A stretch of DNA of 64,000 bases from Brucella tritici (GCF_008932295.1 NZ_WBWA01000005.1:62001-126000); one strand, 5' to 3'. Counted from the first letter of the stretch, positions 44,196 to 53,545 are shown. Notes: generated by a model not told the origin, from the sequence alone. Numbers and translations are program-made.

Positions 44196-44609
44196 TCAGC
44201 GCGACTTGCCCTCAGATGTAATCTGCTCACCGTCCTCTTTGGTGAACGATGCGACCGGGTTTTCCAAAAGCGGCAGAACCAGCTCAGAGGGACGGCAAAG
44301 CCTGGTGCCACGAGGCGTCTCGACAATGGGCCGGTTGATCAGGATCGGATGAGCCATCATGAAGTCGATCAGCTCGTCATTAGTCCATTTTGGATCGGAC
44401 AGTCCGAGTTCGGTATAGGGTGTGCCTTTCTCGCGCAGCAGTTCGCGTGGTGTCATGTTCATTGCCGCCAGCAGACCGAGCAGACGTTCCCGCGTGGGCG
44501 GATTCTGCACATATTCGACTATGACGGGCTCTTCGCCACTGGCGCGGATCATTGCCAGCGTATTGCGCGAGGTGCCGCATTTCGGATTGTGAAAAATAGT
44601 GACGGTCAT
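44196..44609 (-). CDS. arsC: Arsenate reductase (glutaredoxin type)
   Basis: 137-residue cytosolic arsenate reductase, reducing arsenate to arsenite with glutathione and glutaredoxin. The catalytic Cys11 lies in IFHNPKCGTSRNTL, matching Cys12 of plasmid R773 ArsC. LREKGTPYTELGL and HPILINRPIVETPRGTRLCRP hold the conserved Arg residues. AGGAAA 7 nt before the ATG at 44609 fixes the start within a longer frame from 44654. It lies 54 nt downstream of phnF in the same direction, so both may be on one transcript. No other ars gene is present. Confidence 0.9.
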   Translation of the reverse strand: MTVTIFHNPKCGTSRNTLAMIRASGEEPVIVEYVQNPPTRERLLGLLAAMNMTPRELLREKGTPYTELGLSDPKWTNDELIDFMMAHPILINRPIVETPRGTRLCRPSELVLPLLENPVASFTKEDGEQITSEGKSR

Positions 44610-44663
44610 CGGGAGTTTCCTGTCTGTGTCGAAAGCACCATACGTGGTTGGCACCAGCGTGGT

Positions 44664-45434
44664 TCAGTTCATATCATTCATCTGCGGGTCACCGGGATAA
44701 GTGTCGATAGCAAACTCCATATTATCGGCTGAAAACCGTGTCAGCGAATACTGGATGGGTACACCGTCAGTGTTCACATTGATTGCCTTGGCCGTCAGCA
44801 CAATGGCGCCGGGCGAAAGCTTCAAATGTTTCAGATCATCCGAATCCGCATGGCGAGCGGATATGATTGTCGATTTACGGAAGTAGTCGGCAATGCCTGC
44901 TTTTCGGAAAGCCACGGTTATTGAACCGCTTGCCGCATAATCCTCGGCGATTTCTGGAAATTGTTCGGCACTGATCCAGAGTGTTGCGCGCGAGACCGGG
45001 CGTCCGTCGGCACTATGCAAGGTTTCCAGCCGCATGACTGGGGAACCGGGCTCGATCTCAAGAGCCTCGGCGATATCCGGAGAGGCGGGCATAGTGCCGG
45101 AAGCAAGCAATGCGCCCTGCATGTCCCGCACCTGTGAAGCCAGCGACTGCGAGATACGGGTACGGCGTCCAATCTGGTAGGTCAGTCGCTTTGCATTGGC
45201 AACAAAGGTGCCGCGACCTTGCTCGGCACGCAGCACGCCTTCCTGCGTCAGCGCGGCAATGGCACTGCGCACCGTATGGCGATTGACCCCAAACCTGTCG
45301 GCAAGTTCCATCTCGGCAGGCATGCGCGCACCGGACTGAAGCTTCCCCGCCATGATGTCGCCGCGTATCTCGTCGGCAATCTGCCGCCAGATCGCCACAC
45401 CGCTGTTTCTCTCAATTCTTCTGGTCTTTGTCAT
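44664..45434 (-). CDS. phnF: GntR/HutC-family regulator of phosphonate metabolism
   Basis: 256 residues. The winged helix-turn-helix reads MPAEMELADRFGVNRHTVRSAIAAL (residues 40-64), and the UTRA effector domain follows, with PVMRLETLHSADGRPVSRATLWIS. It is divergent from phnG, the usual place of the phn repressor. The start is ATG 45434 or TTG 45437. Both lie inside a CTGTCAT-like repeat region, so PhoB binding may also affect phnF. The ligand in this family is unresolved. Confidence 0.9.
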   Translation of the reverse strand: MTKTRRIERNSGVAIWRQIADEIRGDIMAGKLQSGARMPAEMELADRFGVNRHTVRSAIAALTQEGVLRAEQGRGTFVANAKRLTYQIGRRTRISQSLASQVRDMQGALLASGTMPASPDIAEALEIEPGSPVMRLETLHSADGRPVSRATLWISAEQFPEIAEDYAASGSITVAFRKAGIADYFRKSTIISARHADSDDLKHLKLSPGAIVLTAKAINVNTDGVPIQYSLTRFSADNMEFAIDTYPGDPQMNDMN

Positions 45435-45459
45435 CAACTGTCATCGTCCTGTCATTGGC
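45428..45459 (+). promoter_or_regulatory. PHO box upstream of phnG
   Basis: CTGTCAT occurs at 45438-45444 and again at 45449-45455, exactly 11 bp apart, the PhoB direct repeat spacing. A weaker TTGTCAT precedes at 45428. It lies about 100 nt before phnG and overlaps the phnF start. Phosphate starvation should induce phnG onward. Confidence 0.75.
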
Positions 45460-45487
45460 AGGGTGTATTCATTCTGGTATTGTATAG

Positions 45488-45507
45488 TTGTCTATATAAC
45501 TAGACAA
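45488..45507. promoter_or_regulatory. Dyad operator, probable PhnF site
   Basis: TTGTCTA (45488-45494) and TAGACAA (45501-45507) flank TATAAC. It lies downstream of the PHO box and 45 nt before phnG. HutC-type repressors bind such GTCTA-type dyads. The link to PhnF is inferred from position. Confidence 0.55.
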
Positions 45508-45551
45508 ATTGGAAGAGCAAGTCAACAAGATCTCAAAGGGCAGGGAAGCTC

Positions 45552-46067
45552 ATGTACGGTACGGAGCAGAGTGCGAAGGGAGGCGGAGCCGGTTCCGCCA
45601 CTGAAAGCAGAAAGGCGCCAGATCCAGTTCAAGCCGCAAGGCAGGCGAGCATGGCGGTTCTTGCGCGTGCAAGTGGCGAAGAGCTGCAAGCCTTCTGGCA
45701 GGCATGGTCGGACAAGCCTGAATTCGAGGTTCTACGCGGACCGGAAACCGGCCTTGTAATGCTGCGCGGCCGCATTGGCGGCGGCGGCGCACCTTTCAAT
45801 GTAGGCGAGGCAACGGTAACGCGCGCTACGGTGCGGCTCTCCGACGGCTCGGTCGGTCACTCTTATGCACTTGGTCGCGATCAGGAAAAGGCACGCCTTG
45901 CCGCTCTTTTCGATGCGCTGTGGCTGGATGAAGGCCAACGCGATGCGGTGGAGACGCAGGTGCTGAATGTCCTGCGCAAGCGGCTCGACGACGCCGACGC
46001 CACGCTGCGCAGCGAAGCTGCCGCCACCAAGGTTGATTTCTTCACAATGGTCCGGGGAGACAATTAA
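45552..46067 (+). CDS. phnG: C-P lyase core subunit PhnG
   Basis: 171-residue subunit of the PhnGHIJ core complex that, with ATP, replaces adenine of the nucleotide by the phosphonate. The conserved middle is RGPETGLVMLRGRIGGGGAPFNVGEATVTRATVRL, and GSVGHSYALGRDQEKA follows. The N terminus is about 20 residues longer than in E. coli PhnG. AGGGA 5 nt before the ATG at 45552 supports the start. The stop TAA shares its last base with the phnH start. Confidence 0.94.
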   Translation: MYGTEQSAKGGGAGSATESRKAPDPVQAARQASMAVLARASGEELQAFWQAWSDKPEFEVLRGPETGLVMLRGRIGGGGAPFNVGEATVTRATVRLSDGSVGHSYALGRDQEKARLAALFDALWLDEGQRDAVETQVLNVLRKRLDDADATLRSEAAATKVDFFTMVRGDN

Positions 46068-46693
46068 TGCTTCCTTCTTCTGTAAACAGTACTTCCTCCG
46101 CGTTCGAGGGCGGCTTTGCCGATCCGGTGACGGATGCACAGTCGGCATTCCATGCCGTCATGCATGCCATGGCCAATCCCGGCCGCATCTATCCTCTGGC
46201 TCGCGCAGCCACCCCACCGCAGCCGCTGACGCCTGAACTGGGCGTTATTGCAGCACCCCTGCTCGATCATGACGCGACGGTCTGGTGCGATGCAGCGATA
46301 GCTACCGATCAAGATGCAACCGCCTGGCTTACTTTTCACACCGGTGCGCCGCGTGTCGATGATACAGACGCCGCGCAATTCGCTCTGATCAGCAATGTTT
46401 CCCTGCTGCCGTCCCTGGCAGAGTTTTCACAGGGCGACGCCGAGTTTCCTGATCGTTCGACAACCATTGTCCTTGCTGTTGCATCGCTGACAAGCGGGCA
46501 GGGCTTTGTGCTCAAAGGCCCCGGTATCGATGGTGAACGTGCGCTTCACGTCGAAGGTCTGCCGCAGGACTTCATCAATCAATGGCGCGAGAACGGTGCG
46601 CAATATCCGCTGGGCGTTGATCTTGTTCTGGTCTGCGACGGTGCTGTTGCAGCGCTTCCCCGCACAACGCGCGTAAGCAATCTGGAGGGCTGA
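46067..46693 (+). CDS. phnH: C-P lyase core subunit PhnH
   Basis: 208 residues. SAFHAVMHAMANPGRIYPLA near residue 27 and VLKGPGIDGERALHVEGLP with WRENGAQYPLGVDLVLV near 145-190 are conserved PhnH segments. It is a structural partner of PhnG, PhnI and PhnJ and has a PLP-enzyme-like fold without the cofactor. The ATG overlaps the phnG stop by 1 nt, and the next ATG (phnI) lies 2 nt after its own stop. Confidence 0.94.
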   Translation: MLPSSVNSTSSAFEGGFADPVTDAQSAFHAVMHAMANPGRIYPLARAATPPQPLTPELGVIAAPLLDHDATVWCDAAIATDQDATAWLTFHTGAPRVDDTDAAQFALISNVSLLPSLAEFSQGDAEFPDRSTTIVLAVASLTSGQGFVLKGPGIDGERALHVEGLPQDFINQWRENGAQYPLGVDLVLVCDGAVAALPRTTRVSNLEG

Positions 46694-46695
46694 AA

Positions 46696-47793
46696 ATGTA
46701 TGTTGCCGTAAAGGGTGGCGAAACAGCCATCCGCAATGCCCACCGTCTTCTTGATGATCGCCGTCGCGGCGACCGCTCGGTCCCGGCACTGCGTCTCGAT
46801 CAGATTGTCGAGCAGCTTGCGCTGGCGGTCGATCGCGTCATGGCCGAGGGTTCGCTTTATGATCGCGAACTGGCCGCACTTGCCGTCCGTCAGTCCCGTG
46901 GCGATCTGATCGAAGCAATCTTTCTGGTGCGCGCCTACCGTACCACCTTGCCGCGCTTTGGCTATTCCCGCCCGATGGAAACAGCCCAGATGCTGATCGA
47001 GCGTCGCATTTCGGCGACCTATAAGGATTTGCCCGGTGGCCAGCTTCTGGGACCGACTTTCGATTATACGCATCGGCTTCTTGATCCGGATCTGGCAGGC
47101 GATGTGGCCGTGCCGGAACCGGAAATGCGTGAAGCTGAAATCCAGGAAACTCCACGTGTAACCGATATTCTCGGTGTCAACGGGATGATCGAGGATGACG
47201 GCTCTCTGCCGGAAGGTCACGAACCGGGCGACCTGACCCGCGAACCCTGGACATTTCCGATGGAACGCGACCTGCGCCTTCAGGCACTGGCGCGTGGCGA
47301 TGAAGGCTTCCTGCTGGCGCTCGGCTATTCCACCCAGCGCGGCTATGGCAATAACCATCCTTTCGTCGGCGAAATCCGCATTGGCGAAGTGGATGTCGAG
47401 TTCGACGTGCCGGAACTTGGCTTTGCCGTTTCGCTCGGTCGCGTACAACTGACCGAATGCCAGATGGTCAACCAGTTCAAGGGCTCGGCCAAGCAGCCAC
47501 CGCAATTCACACGCGGCTACGGGCTGGTGTTCGGCCAGAGTGAGCGCAAGGCCATGTCCATGTCGCTCTGCGACCGTGCGCTGCGTGTTCGCGAGTTCGA
47601 TACGGATGTGACCGCTCCCGCACAGGATGAGGAATTCGTCATCTCCCATTCCGACAATGTGCAGTCCACCGGTTTCGTTGAGCATCTGAAACTGCCGCAT
47701 TACGTGGATTTCCAGGCAGAACTCGATCTCATCCGCCGTATGCGTGCGGAATATGACCAAGCGCACAACCAGATGAAAGAGGCCGCAGAATGA
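46696..47793 (+). CDS. phnI: C-P lyase core subunit PhnI (nucleosidase)
   Basis: 365 residues, the family length. It starts MYVAVKGGETAIRNAHRLLD, a strongly conserved opening. The segments GYSTQRGYGNNHPFVGEIR and LPHYVDFQAELDLIRRMR are typical. PhnI displaces the base of ATP so that methylphosphonate-type substrates become linked to ribose-triphosphate. It overlaps phnJ by 4 nt. Confidence 0.95.
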   Translation: MYVAVKGGETAIRNAHRLLDDRRRGDRSVPALRLDQIVEQLALAVDRVMAEGSLYDRELAALAVRQSRGDLIEAIFLVRAYRTTLPRFGYSRPMETAQMLIERRISATYKDLPGGQLLGPTFDYTHRLLDPDLAGDVAVPEPEMREAEIQETPRVTDILGVNGMIEDDGSLPEGHEPGDLTREPWTFPMERDLRLQALARGDEGFLLALGYSTQRGYGNNHPFVGEIRIGEVDVEFDVPELGFAVSLGRVQLTECQMVNQFKGSAKQPPQFTRGYGLVFGQSERKAMSMSLCDRALRVREFDTDVTAPAQDEEFVISHSDNVQSTGFVEHLKLPHYVDFQAELDLIRRMRAEYDQAHNQMKEAAE

Positions 47794-48683
47794 GCGATCT
47801 GGCCAATTACAACTTCGCCTATCTGGACGAGCAGACCAAGCGGATGATCCGCCGCGCCATCCTGAAGGCCATTGCCGTTCCCGGCTATCAGGTGCCTTTC
47901 GCCAGCCGTGAAATGCCGATGCCCTATGGCTGGGGCACCGGCGGTGTGCAGGTAACCGCCTCGATCATCGGGCCGGACGATGTGCTGAAGGTCATCGATC
48001 AGGGGGCCGACGATACGACCAATGCCGTCTCCATCCGCGCTTTCTTCCAGAAAACAGCCGATGTTGCCGTGACGACCCATACGGGCGAGGCGACCATCAT
48101 CCAGACCCGTCACCGCATTCCGGAATATCCGCTGACCGAAGGGCAAGTGATCGTCTATCAGGTGCCGATCCCCGAGCCGTTGCGTTTTCTGGAACCGCGC
48201 GAAACCGAAACCCGCAAGATGCACGCACTTGCCGAATATGGGCTCATGCATGTGAAGCTCTACGAAGACATTGCGCGTCACGGCCATATCGCCAAGACCT
48301 ACGATTATCCGGTGATGATCGAGGGGCGCTATGTGATGGCGCCTTCGCCGACGCCTAAATTCGACAATCCGAAAATGCATATGTCTCCGGCATTGCAATT
48401 GTTCGGTGCCGGTCGCGAAAAGCGCATCTATGCCGTTCCGCCTTACACGCAGGTGGTGAGCCTCGACTTCGAGGATCATCCGTTCGAAGTGCAGAAGTTC
48501 AAGGAACCCTGTGCGCTGTGCGGTGCGAAGGGCGTCTATCTGGACGAAGTCGTACTCGATGATCGCGGCGGCTCGATGTTTGTGTGCTCCGACACTGATT
48601 TTTGCGAAGACCGTCAGGCCAACGGCCATTTCGGTCATCTGGCTGCGAACAATGAGGCCGCGGCCAAGGAGACAGTAAAATGA
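47790..48683 (+). CDS. phnJ: C-P lyase radical SAM subunit PhnJ
   Basis: 297 residues. The Fe-S cluster and catalytic cysteines are Cys241, Cys244, Cys266 and Cys272 (CALC, FVCSDTDFC), the same numbering as in E. coli PhnJ. It cleaves the carbon-phosphorus bond of 5-phosphonoribosyl-phosphonate with SAM, giving an alkane and cyclic ribose phosphate. All known key residues are present, so the enzyme should be active. It overlaps phnI and phnK by 4 nt each. Confidence 0.97.
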   Translation: MSDLANYNFAYLDEQTKRMIRRAILKAIAVPGYQVPFASREMPMPYGWGTGGVQVTASIIGPDDVLKVIDQGADDTTNAVSIRAFFQKTADVAVTTHTGEATIIQTRHRIPEYPLTEGQVIVYQVPIPEPLRFLEPRETETRKMHALAEYGLMHVKLYEDIARHGHIAKTYDYPVMIEGRYVMAPSPTPKFDNPKMHMSPALQLFGAGREKRIYAVPPYTQVVSLDFEDHPFEVQKFKEPCALCGAKGVYLDEVVLDDRGGSMFVCSDTDFCEDRQANGHFGHLAANNEAAAKETVK

Positions 48684-49456
48684 ACAGCGAACCCCTGCTG
48701 AGAGTAAACAGCCTGTCGAAATTTTACGGCAATCGCCGGGGCTGTGCGGACATTTCCTTCAATCTGTGGCCGGGCGAAGTGCTGGCCATCGTCGGCGAAT
48801 CCGGTTCCGGCAAAACGACGCTCCTGAACAGTCTGGCAACCCGTCTGGAACCGACGTCCGGCACGGTTGAATACCGGATGCGTGACGGTGAATTCCGCGA
48901 TCTCTACAAGATCGGCGAGGCGGAACGCCGTTTCCTGATGCGGACCGACTGGGGTTTTGTGCACCAGAACCCGGCAGACGGATTGCGCATGACGGTTTCG
49001 GCTGGCGCCAATGTCGGCGAACGTCTGATGGCTGTTGGTGAGCGCCATTATGGCAATATCCGCTCGACGGCCACGGAATGGCTCGGTCGTGTCGAAATAG
49101 CTTCCGACCGTATCGACGATCAGCCACGCGCCTTCTCCGGTGGTATGCGCCAGCGCTTGCAGATTGCCCGCAATCTGGTGACTGCGCCGCGTCTTGTTTT
49201 CATGGATGAACCGACCGGCGGTCTCGACGTGTCCGTGCAGGCACGTCTTCTCGACCTGTTGCGCGGTCTGGTGAGTGATCTTGGTCTCTCGGTGATTATC
49301 GTTACTCACGATCTCGCCGTGGCCCGACTTCTGTCCCATCGCATCATGGTCATGAAAGACGGCCATATTGTCGAACAGGGCCTGACCGACCGCGTTCTGG
49401 ATGACCCGCAGGCGCCTTACACGCAGCTTCTTGTGTCATCTATATTGCAGGTTTAG
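48680..49456 (+). CDS. phnK: C-P lyase ATP-binding subunit PhnK
   Basis: 258-residue ABC-type ATPase without a transporter of its own. It docks to the PhnGHIJ core. Walker A is GESGSGKTTLL (near residue 37), signature FSGGMRQRLQIARNLV, Walker B LVFMDEPTGGLD and H-loop VTHD. It overlaps phnJ by 4 nt and is followed by a 67-nt gap before phnL in which I see only a GAGG ribosome site. Confidence 0.95.
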   Translation: MNSEPLLRVNSLSKFYGNRRGCADISFNLWPGEVLAIVGESGSGKTTLLNSLATRLEPTSGTVEYRMRDGEFRDLYKIGEAERRFLMRTDWGFVHQNPADGLRMTVSAGANVGERLMAVGERHYGNIRSTATEWLGRVEIASDRIDDQPRAFSGGMRQRLQIARNLVTAPRLVFMDEPTGGLDVSVQARLLDLLRGLVSDLGLSVIIVTHDLAVARLLSHRIMVMKDGHIVEQGLTDRVLDDPQAPYTQLLVSSILQV

Positions 49457-49523
49457 TAAACTAAGACAGATATTTATCGCACGTTGTTCCTAAATTAGCC
49501 GAACTTCTTGCGTGAGGTGAAAA

Positions 49524-50243
49524 ATGTCTATGTTGCAAATATCAGCCCCGCTTGCCGTTACCGATGTCACGAAAACCTTCGTCATGCATCTTCAAGGCGG
49601 CATTGAACTTCCGGTCGTTCGCGGCGTGAATTTTGAACTCCATGCCGGTGAATGCGCCGTGCTTGGCGGTCCTTCGGGTGCAGGCAAAAGCTCGATCCTG
49701 AAAATGGTCTACGGTAATTATGCGGTCAATGGTGGTTCAATCCTGATCCGTCATGCCGACGCGGTTGTCGATCTTGCCACTGCTGATCCGCGTGAAGTGC
49801 TGGCGGTGCGTCGTGATACGATTGGTTATGTCAGCCAGTTCCTGCGCACATTGCCGCGTGTGGCGGCAATCGATGTCGTTGCGGAGCCATTGGTGGCTCG
49901 TGGAGTTGATCGCGAAGTGGCGCTGAAACGCGCTCGCGAGCTTCTGTCACAACTCAACCTGCCGGAACGTCTGTGGGCCTTGCCGCCTGCAACTTTCTCC
50001 GGCGGTGAACAGCAGCGCGTGAACATCGCACGCGGTTTCATCACGGATCATCCGGTACTGCTGCTCGATGAGCCTACCGCCTCGCTCGATGCGAAGAACC
50101 GTGCGGTCGTGGTTGATCTCATCAAGACCAAGAAGGAGCAGGGCGTCGCCATGCTCGGCATTTTCCACGATGAGGACGTGCGCACGGAAGTTGCCGACCG
50201 GATTATCGACGTGACGGCTTTCTCTCCAAGGGCGGCGGCATGA
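49524..50243 (+). CDS. phnL: C-P lyase ATP-binding subunit PhnL
   Basis: 239-residue ABC ATPase partner of PhnK. Walker A is [11 protein letters not shown] (near residue 51), signature [15 protein letters not shown], Walker [13 protein letters not shown] and H-loop FHDED. LELPVV-type N terminus and length fit PhnL rather than a transporter ATPase. It overlaps the transferase gene by 4 nt. Confidence 0.94.
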   Translation: MSMLQISAPLAVTDVTKTFVMHLQGGIELPVVRGVNFELHAGECAVLGGPSGAGKSSILKMVYGNYAVNGGSILIRHADAVVDLATADPREVLAVRRDTIGYVSQFLRTLPRVAAIDVVAEPLVARGVDREVALKRARELLSQLNLPERLWALPPATFSGGEQQRVNIARGFITDHPVLLLDEPTASLDAKNRAVVVDLIKTKKEQGVAMLGIFHDEDVRTEVADRIIDVTAFSPRAAA

Positions 50244-50896
50244 CCAAGCTATCGGTAGAACCGCTGGTGCATGAAACCGCCATCGTCAGCGGTTGCACAC
50301 TCGGTCGTTATACGGAGATCGGCGAGCGCAGTCGCGTTTCGGAGACTGTGCTCGACGACTATTCCTATCTCGGCGTCGATTGCGAAATCTGGTGTGCGGA
50401 AATCGGCAAGTTTTCCAATATCGCCAGCCATGTGCGTATCAACGCCACCAACCATCCGACATGGCGTCCGACGTTGCATCATTTCACCTACCGCGCCGGT
50501 GATTACTGGCCGGAAGAAAAGGATGAGACGGAGTTCTTTGATTGGCGTCGCGGCAATGCCGTGAAAATTGGTCACGACACATGGCTCGGCCATGGCTCCA
50601 CCATCTTGCCGGGTGTGACAGTTGGCAATGGTGCCGTTGTTGGTGCTGGTGCGGTGGTGAGCAAGGACGTGGCCCCCTATACGATCGTGGGCGGCGTACC
50701 GGCGCGTCTCATTCGCGAACGCTTCGACGCTGCGACCGGCAATCGTCTGGATCGTCTGGCCTGGTGGGACTGGAGCCATGATCGTCTGCGCGATGCGCTC
50801 GATGATTTTCGCGCGCTCGATATCGAAGCTTTCCTATCGAAATATGAAACTGCCGCTAACACAAATGCGGTCATGAAAGAGCTATCCAATGGCTAA
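50240..50896 (+). CDS. Phosphonate-cluster hexapeptide-repeat acyltransferase
   Basis: 218 residues with left-handed beta-helix repeats: [20 protein letters not shown] near residue 14 and [20 protein letters not shown] near 116. The acetyl-CoA site segment [19 protein letters not shown] follows. It belongs to the transferase family found inside phn clusters of many alphaproteobacteria (related to xenobiotic acetyltransferases). It may N-acetylate aminoalkylphosphonates, a role that GNAT-type PhnO plays in enterics. That is inference. It overlaps phnL by 4 nt and phnM by 8 nt. Confidence 0.85.
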   Translation: MTKLSVEPLVHETAIVSGCTLGRYTEIGERSRVSETVLDDYSYLGVDCEIWCAEIGKFSNIASHVRINATNHPTWRPTLHHFTYRAGDYWPEEKDETEFFDWRRGNAVKIGHDTWLGHGSTILPGVTVGNGAVVGAGAVVSKDVAPYTIVGGVPARLIRERFDAATGNRLDRLAWWDWSHDRLRDALDDFRALDIEAFLSKYETAANTNAVMKELSNG

Positions 50897-52028
50897 TGAA
50901 ATCGTTCTGAAAAATGCGCAGATCGTGCTCGCTGACGAGATTGTTTCCGGTTCAATTTTGATCCGTGACGGCAAAATTGCCGCCATCGATCAAGGCAATG
51001 CCAATGGCGGCGATGACATGGACGGCGATTATGTCATTCCGGGTCTCATCGAGTTGCACACCGACCAGCTCGAAAGCCATTATGCGCCGCGCCCGAAAGT
51101 GCGCTGGAATGTCGATGCAGCGGTTCAGGCGCATGATGCGCAAGTAGCAGCATCCGGCATTACGACAGTTTTCGATGCGATGCGCGTCGGCACGGACTAT
51201 GATCGCGACTTCGTGGGCAAGGATATGCGCATGCTTGCGGACGCCATTGAAAGCGGTGTTCGCGAAAATCGCCTGCGTGCAGACCACTTTCTGCATCTAC
51301 GCTGCGAAGTTTCCTCAGCAGATTGCCTTGAAACATTCGAGCTTTTCGCAGGCGATGACCGCGTCAAACTCGCTTCGCTGATGGATCATGCGCCCGGCCA
51401 GCGTCAATTCGTTGATCTTGAGACCTATCGCACTTATTACATGCGCAAGATGAAGCTCACGGATGAGGAGTTCCGGGTGCATTGTGAGAAGCGCATGGCA
51501 GATTCCGACGCCTATTCGGCCAGACATCGTCGCGCCATTGCCGAACTGGCGGCGACGCGCGACATCGTTCTGGCCAGCCACGATGATGCGACCTGCGCCC
51601 ATGTCGATGAATCACTCGACCATGGCGTGCGGATTGCCGAGTTTCCGACCACGATGGAAGCCGCCAATGCTTCCAAAGGCGCAGGCCTCTCGATCCTGAT
51701 GGGCGCGCCGAACATCGTTCGCGGTGGCTCCCATTCGGGCAATATCGCTGCACGCGATCTCGTCGACAATGGCAGCCTCGACATCCTGTCTTCGGATTAC
51801 ATTCCGTTCAGCCTTATTCAGTCGGCTTTCGGCCTTGCTTCGGGCGAACGTCCGATTGCGCTGCCACAGGCCGTCCGCCTTGTAACAAAGAACCCGGCTG
51901 ATGCCATGGCCATGGATGATCGCGGCGAAATCGCTATCGGGAAACGTGCCGATCTGGTTCGCGTGCGCCCGAAAGGTGCGATCCCGGTTGTCCGCACTGT
52001 CTGGCGCGAAGGCGAACGGGTGCTCTGA
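50889..52028 (+). CDS. phnM: Alpha-D-ribose 1-methylphosphonate 5-triphosphate diphosphatase PhnM
   Basis: 379-residue amidohydrolase that removes pyrophosphate from the triphosphate intermediate before PhnJ acts. Metal ligands are visible in [20 protein letters not shown] (near residue 50-70), in [16 protein letters not shown] (near 225) and in [11 protein letters not shown] (near 300). Length is as in E. coli. The stop TGA and phnN ATG share one base. Confidence 0.95.
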   Translation: MANEIVLKNAQIVLADEIVSGSILIRDGKIAAIDQGNANGGDDMDGDYVIPGLIELHTDQLESHYAPRPKVRWNVDAAVQAHDAQVAASGITTVFDAMRVGTDYDRDFVGKDMRMLADAIESGVRENRLRADHFLHLRCEVSSADCLETFELFAGDDRVKLASLMDHAPGQRQFVDLETYRTYYMRKMKLTDEEFRVHCEKRMADSDAYSARHRRAIAELAATRDIVLASHDDATCAHVDESLDHGVRIAEFPTTMEAANASKGAGLSILMGAPNIVRGGSHSGNIAARDLVDNGSLDILSSDYIPFSLIQSAFGLASGERPIALPQAVRLVTKNPADAMAMDDRGEIAIGKRADLVRVRPKGAIPVVRTVWREGERVL

Positions 52029-52612
52029 TGCAAATGCAATCCGATATGCCGAAAGGCTGTTTCGTCGCCGTCGTCGGCCCCAGCGGGGCCGGCAAGGATA
52101 CGATCATGGATGCAGCGCGTGTGGCCCTTGCGGGCGACACGCGTTTTCATTTTGTACGTCGCATCATCACACGCCCGCAAATGCCGGGAACCGAAGATCA
52201 TGACAGTCTGGATGAGACGGCATTTGCAAAATCGGCAGGCGAGGGAGCTTTCGCCCTGCACTGGCAGGCACACGGCCTGAGCTATGGCTTGCCGAAATCG
52301 ATTGAGGATGAAATCGCCGAGGGCACCGTGGTGATAGCCAATGTTTCGCGCCGGGTTCTGGGCGATATCCGCAGGCTCTACACGTCGCGCTCTGTGGTTG
52401 TGATAACGGCCCGGCCGGACGTTCTGGCAGAACGGCTTGCATCACGTGGTCGCGAAAGCCGGGACGAAATCGCCGCGCGGCTTGCGCGTGAAGTGAGCTT
52501 CGATGACGGTGCCGGGGATGTTGTCACAATAGACAATTCCGGCGATGTCAATGCATCCACAGAGACCTTCCTTCACCATCTGAAGGAAATAACCGCTAAA
52601 TCAATAGCTTAG
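52028..52612 (+). CDS. phnN: Ribose 1,5-bisphosphokinase PhnN
   Basis: 194-residue guanylate-kinase-fold enzyme making PRPP from ribose 1,5-bisphosphate. Walker A GPSGAGKDTIMDAAR lies near residue 15, RRIITRP at 44 and HWQAHGLSYGLP at 79 match the family. It ends the phnG-N translational chain. The following 102 nt contain a PHO box and a palindrome before phnC. Confidence 0.93.
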   Translation: MQMQSDMPKGCFVAVVGPSGAGKDTIMDAARVALAGDTRFHFVRRIITRPQMPGTEDHDSLDETAFAKSAGEGAFALHWQAHGLSYGLPKSIEDEIAEGTVVIANVSRRVLGDIRRLYTSRSVVVITARPDVLAERLASRGRESRDEIAARLAREVSFDDGAGDVVTIDNSGDVNASTETFLHHLKEITAKSIA

Positions 52613-52631
52613 GGAAAACACCTGTAGCGGC

Positions 52632-52645
52632 GTGTAAATTTACAC
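52632..52645. promoter_or_regulatory. 14-bp palindrome upstream of phnC
   Basis: GTGTAAATTTACAC is a perfect palindrome located just before the PHO box of phnC. It may bind a second regulator. No known site is matched with confidence. Confidence 0.4.
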
Positions 52646-52647
52646 AA

Positions 52648-52680
52648 ACGTCATTATGCTTTCATTGCAGTGTCATGGAA
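52648..52680 (+). promoter_or_regulatory. PHO box upstream of phnC (three 11-bp units)
   Basis: ACGTCAT (52648), CTTTCAT (52659) and GTGTCAT (52670) are spaced by exactly 11 bp each, the PhoB direct repeat pattern. The box ends 35 nt before the phnC ATG. It gives the uptake genes their own phosphate-controlled promoter. Confidence 0.65.
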
Positions 52681-52714
52681 GCAATTCAGAGTAAGCATGA
52701 ATGGAGACGAATTC

Positions 52715-53545
52715 ATGCTTCAACTGAAAAACATAACGCGCCGCTATAATGACAAGGTGGCGGTTTCGGGTGTGGACCTCGAAATCGAGCCGGGCACGTT
52801 TGTGGGAATTATCGGGCGCTCGGGCGCGGGAAAGTCGACGCTGCTGCGTATGATCAATCGCCTTGTCGAGCCGTCCGAGGGAACAATTCACTGGGACGGT
52901 CGCGACGTTACCGGGCTCAAGGGTTCGGGGCTGCGTGACTGGCGCGCACAATGCGCGATGATTTTCCAGCATTTCAATCTGGTTGACCGTCTGGATGTTC
53001 TGACCAATGTTCTGATGGGGCGTCTCAACTATGTTTCGACGCCGAAATCGCTCCTGCGTATCTGGAGCGATGAAGAACGCCTGATCGCTCTTTCCGCCCT
53101 GCAGCAGTTCGACATTGCGCATCTTGCGGCGCACCGCGCTGATGAACTTTCGGGCGGCCAGCAGCAGCGCGTGGCCATTGCCCGTGCGCTCGTCCAGCAG
53201 CCGCGCATCATTCTCGCCGACGAGCCGATTGCATCGCTCGATCCGCGCAACACCCGCAGCGTCATGGACGCCCTGCGTCGCATCAATCGCGAGTATGGCA
53301 TCACGGTTCTCTGCAATCTGCACTCGCTCGATATTGCGCGCAGCTATTGCGACCGCCTCGTCGGCATGTCTGCTGGCAAGATCGTATTCCGCGGCACACC
53401 GTCGATGCTGACAGATATGGCATCACGCGACCTTTACGGCATGGAAGCCGCTGACGTCATCGATGCCGATGAGCAGCAGGATGAGCCAATGCCTATGCCA
53501 GTTCCGCAGTCGGCTGAAGCCGTTCTGCGCCAGCTTTCCGCCTGA
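52715..53545 (+). CDS. phnC: Phosphonate ABC transporter ATP-binding protein
   Basis: 276-residue ATPase of the phosphonate importer. Walker A is [17 protein letters not shown] (near residue 34), signature [16 protein letters not shown], Walker [13 protein letters not shown] and H-loop [12 protein letters not shown] 8-9 nt before the ATG at 52715 selects this start within a frame that opens at 52670. A Met/Pro/Gln-rich C-terminal tail ([15 protein letters not shown]) is an extra. It begins the phnC-D-E1-E2 unit. Confidence 0.95.
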   Translation: MLQLKNITRRYNDKVAVSGVDLEIEPGTFVGIIGRSGAGKSTLLRMINRLVEPSEGTIHWDGRDVTGLKGSGLRDWRAQCAMIFQHFNLVDRLDVLTNVLMGRLNYVSTPKSLLRIWSDEERLIALSALQQFDIAHLAAHRADELSGGQQQRVAIARALVQQPRIILADEPIASLDPRNTRSVMDALRRINREYGITVLCNLHSLDIARSYCDRLVGMSAGKIVFRGTPSMLTDMASRDLYGMEAADVIDADEQQDEPMPMPVPQSAEAVLRQLSA

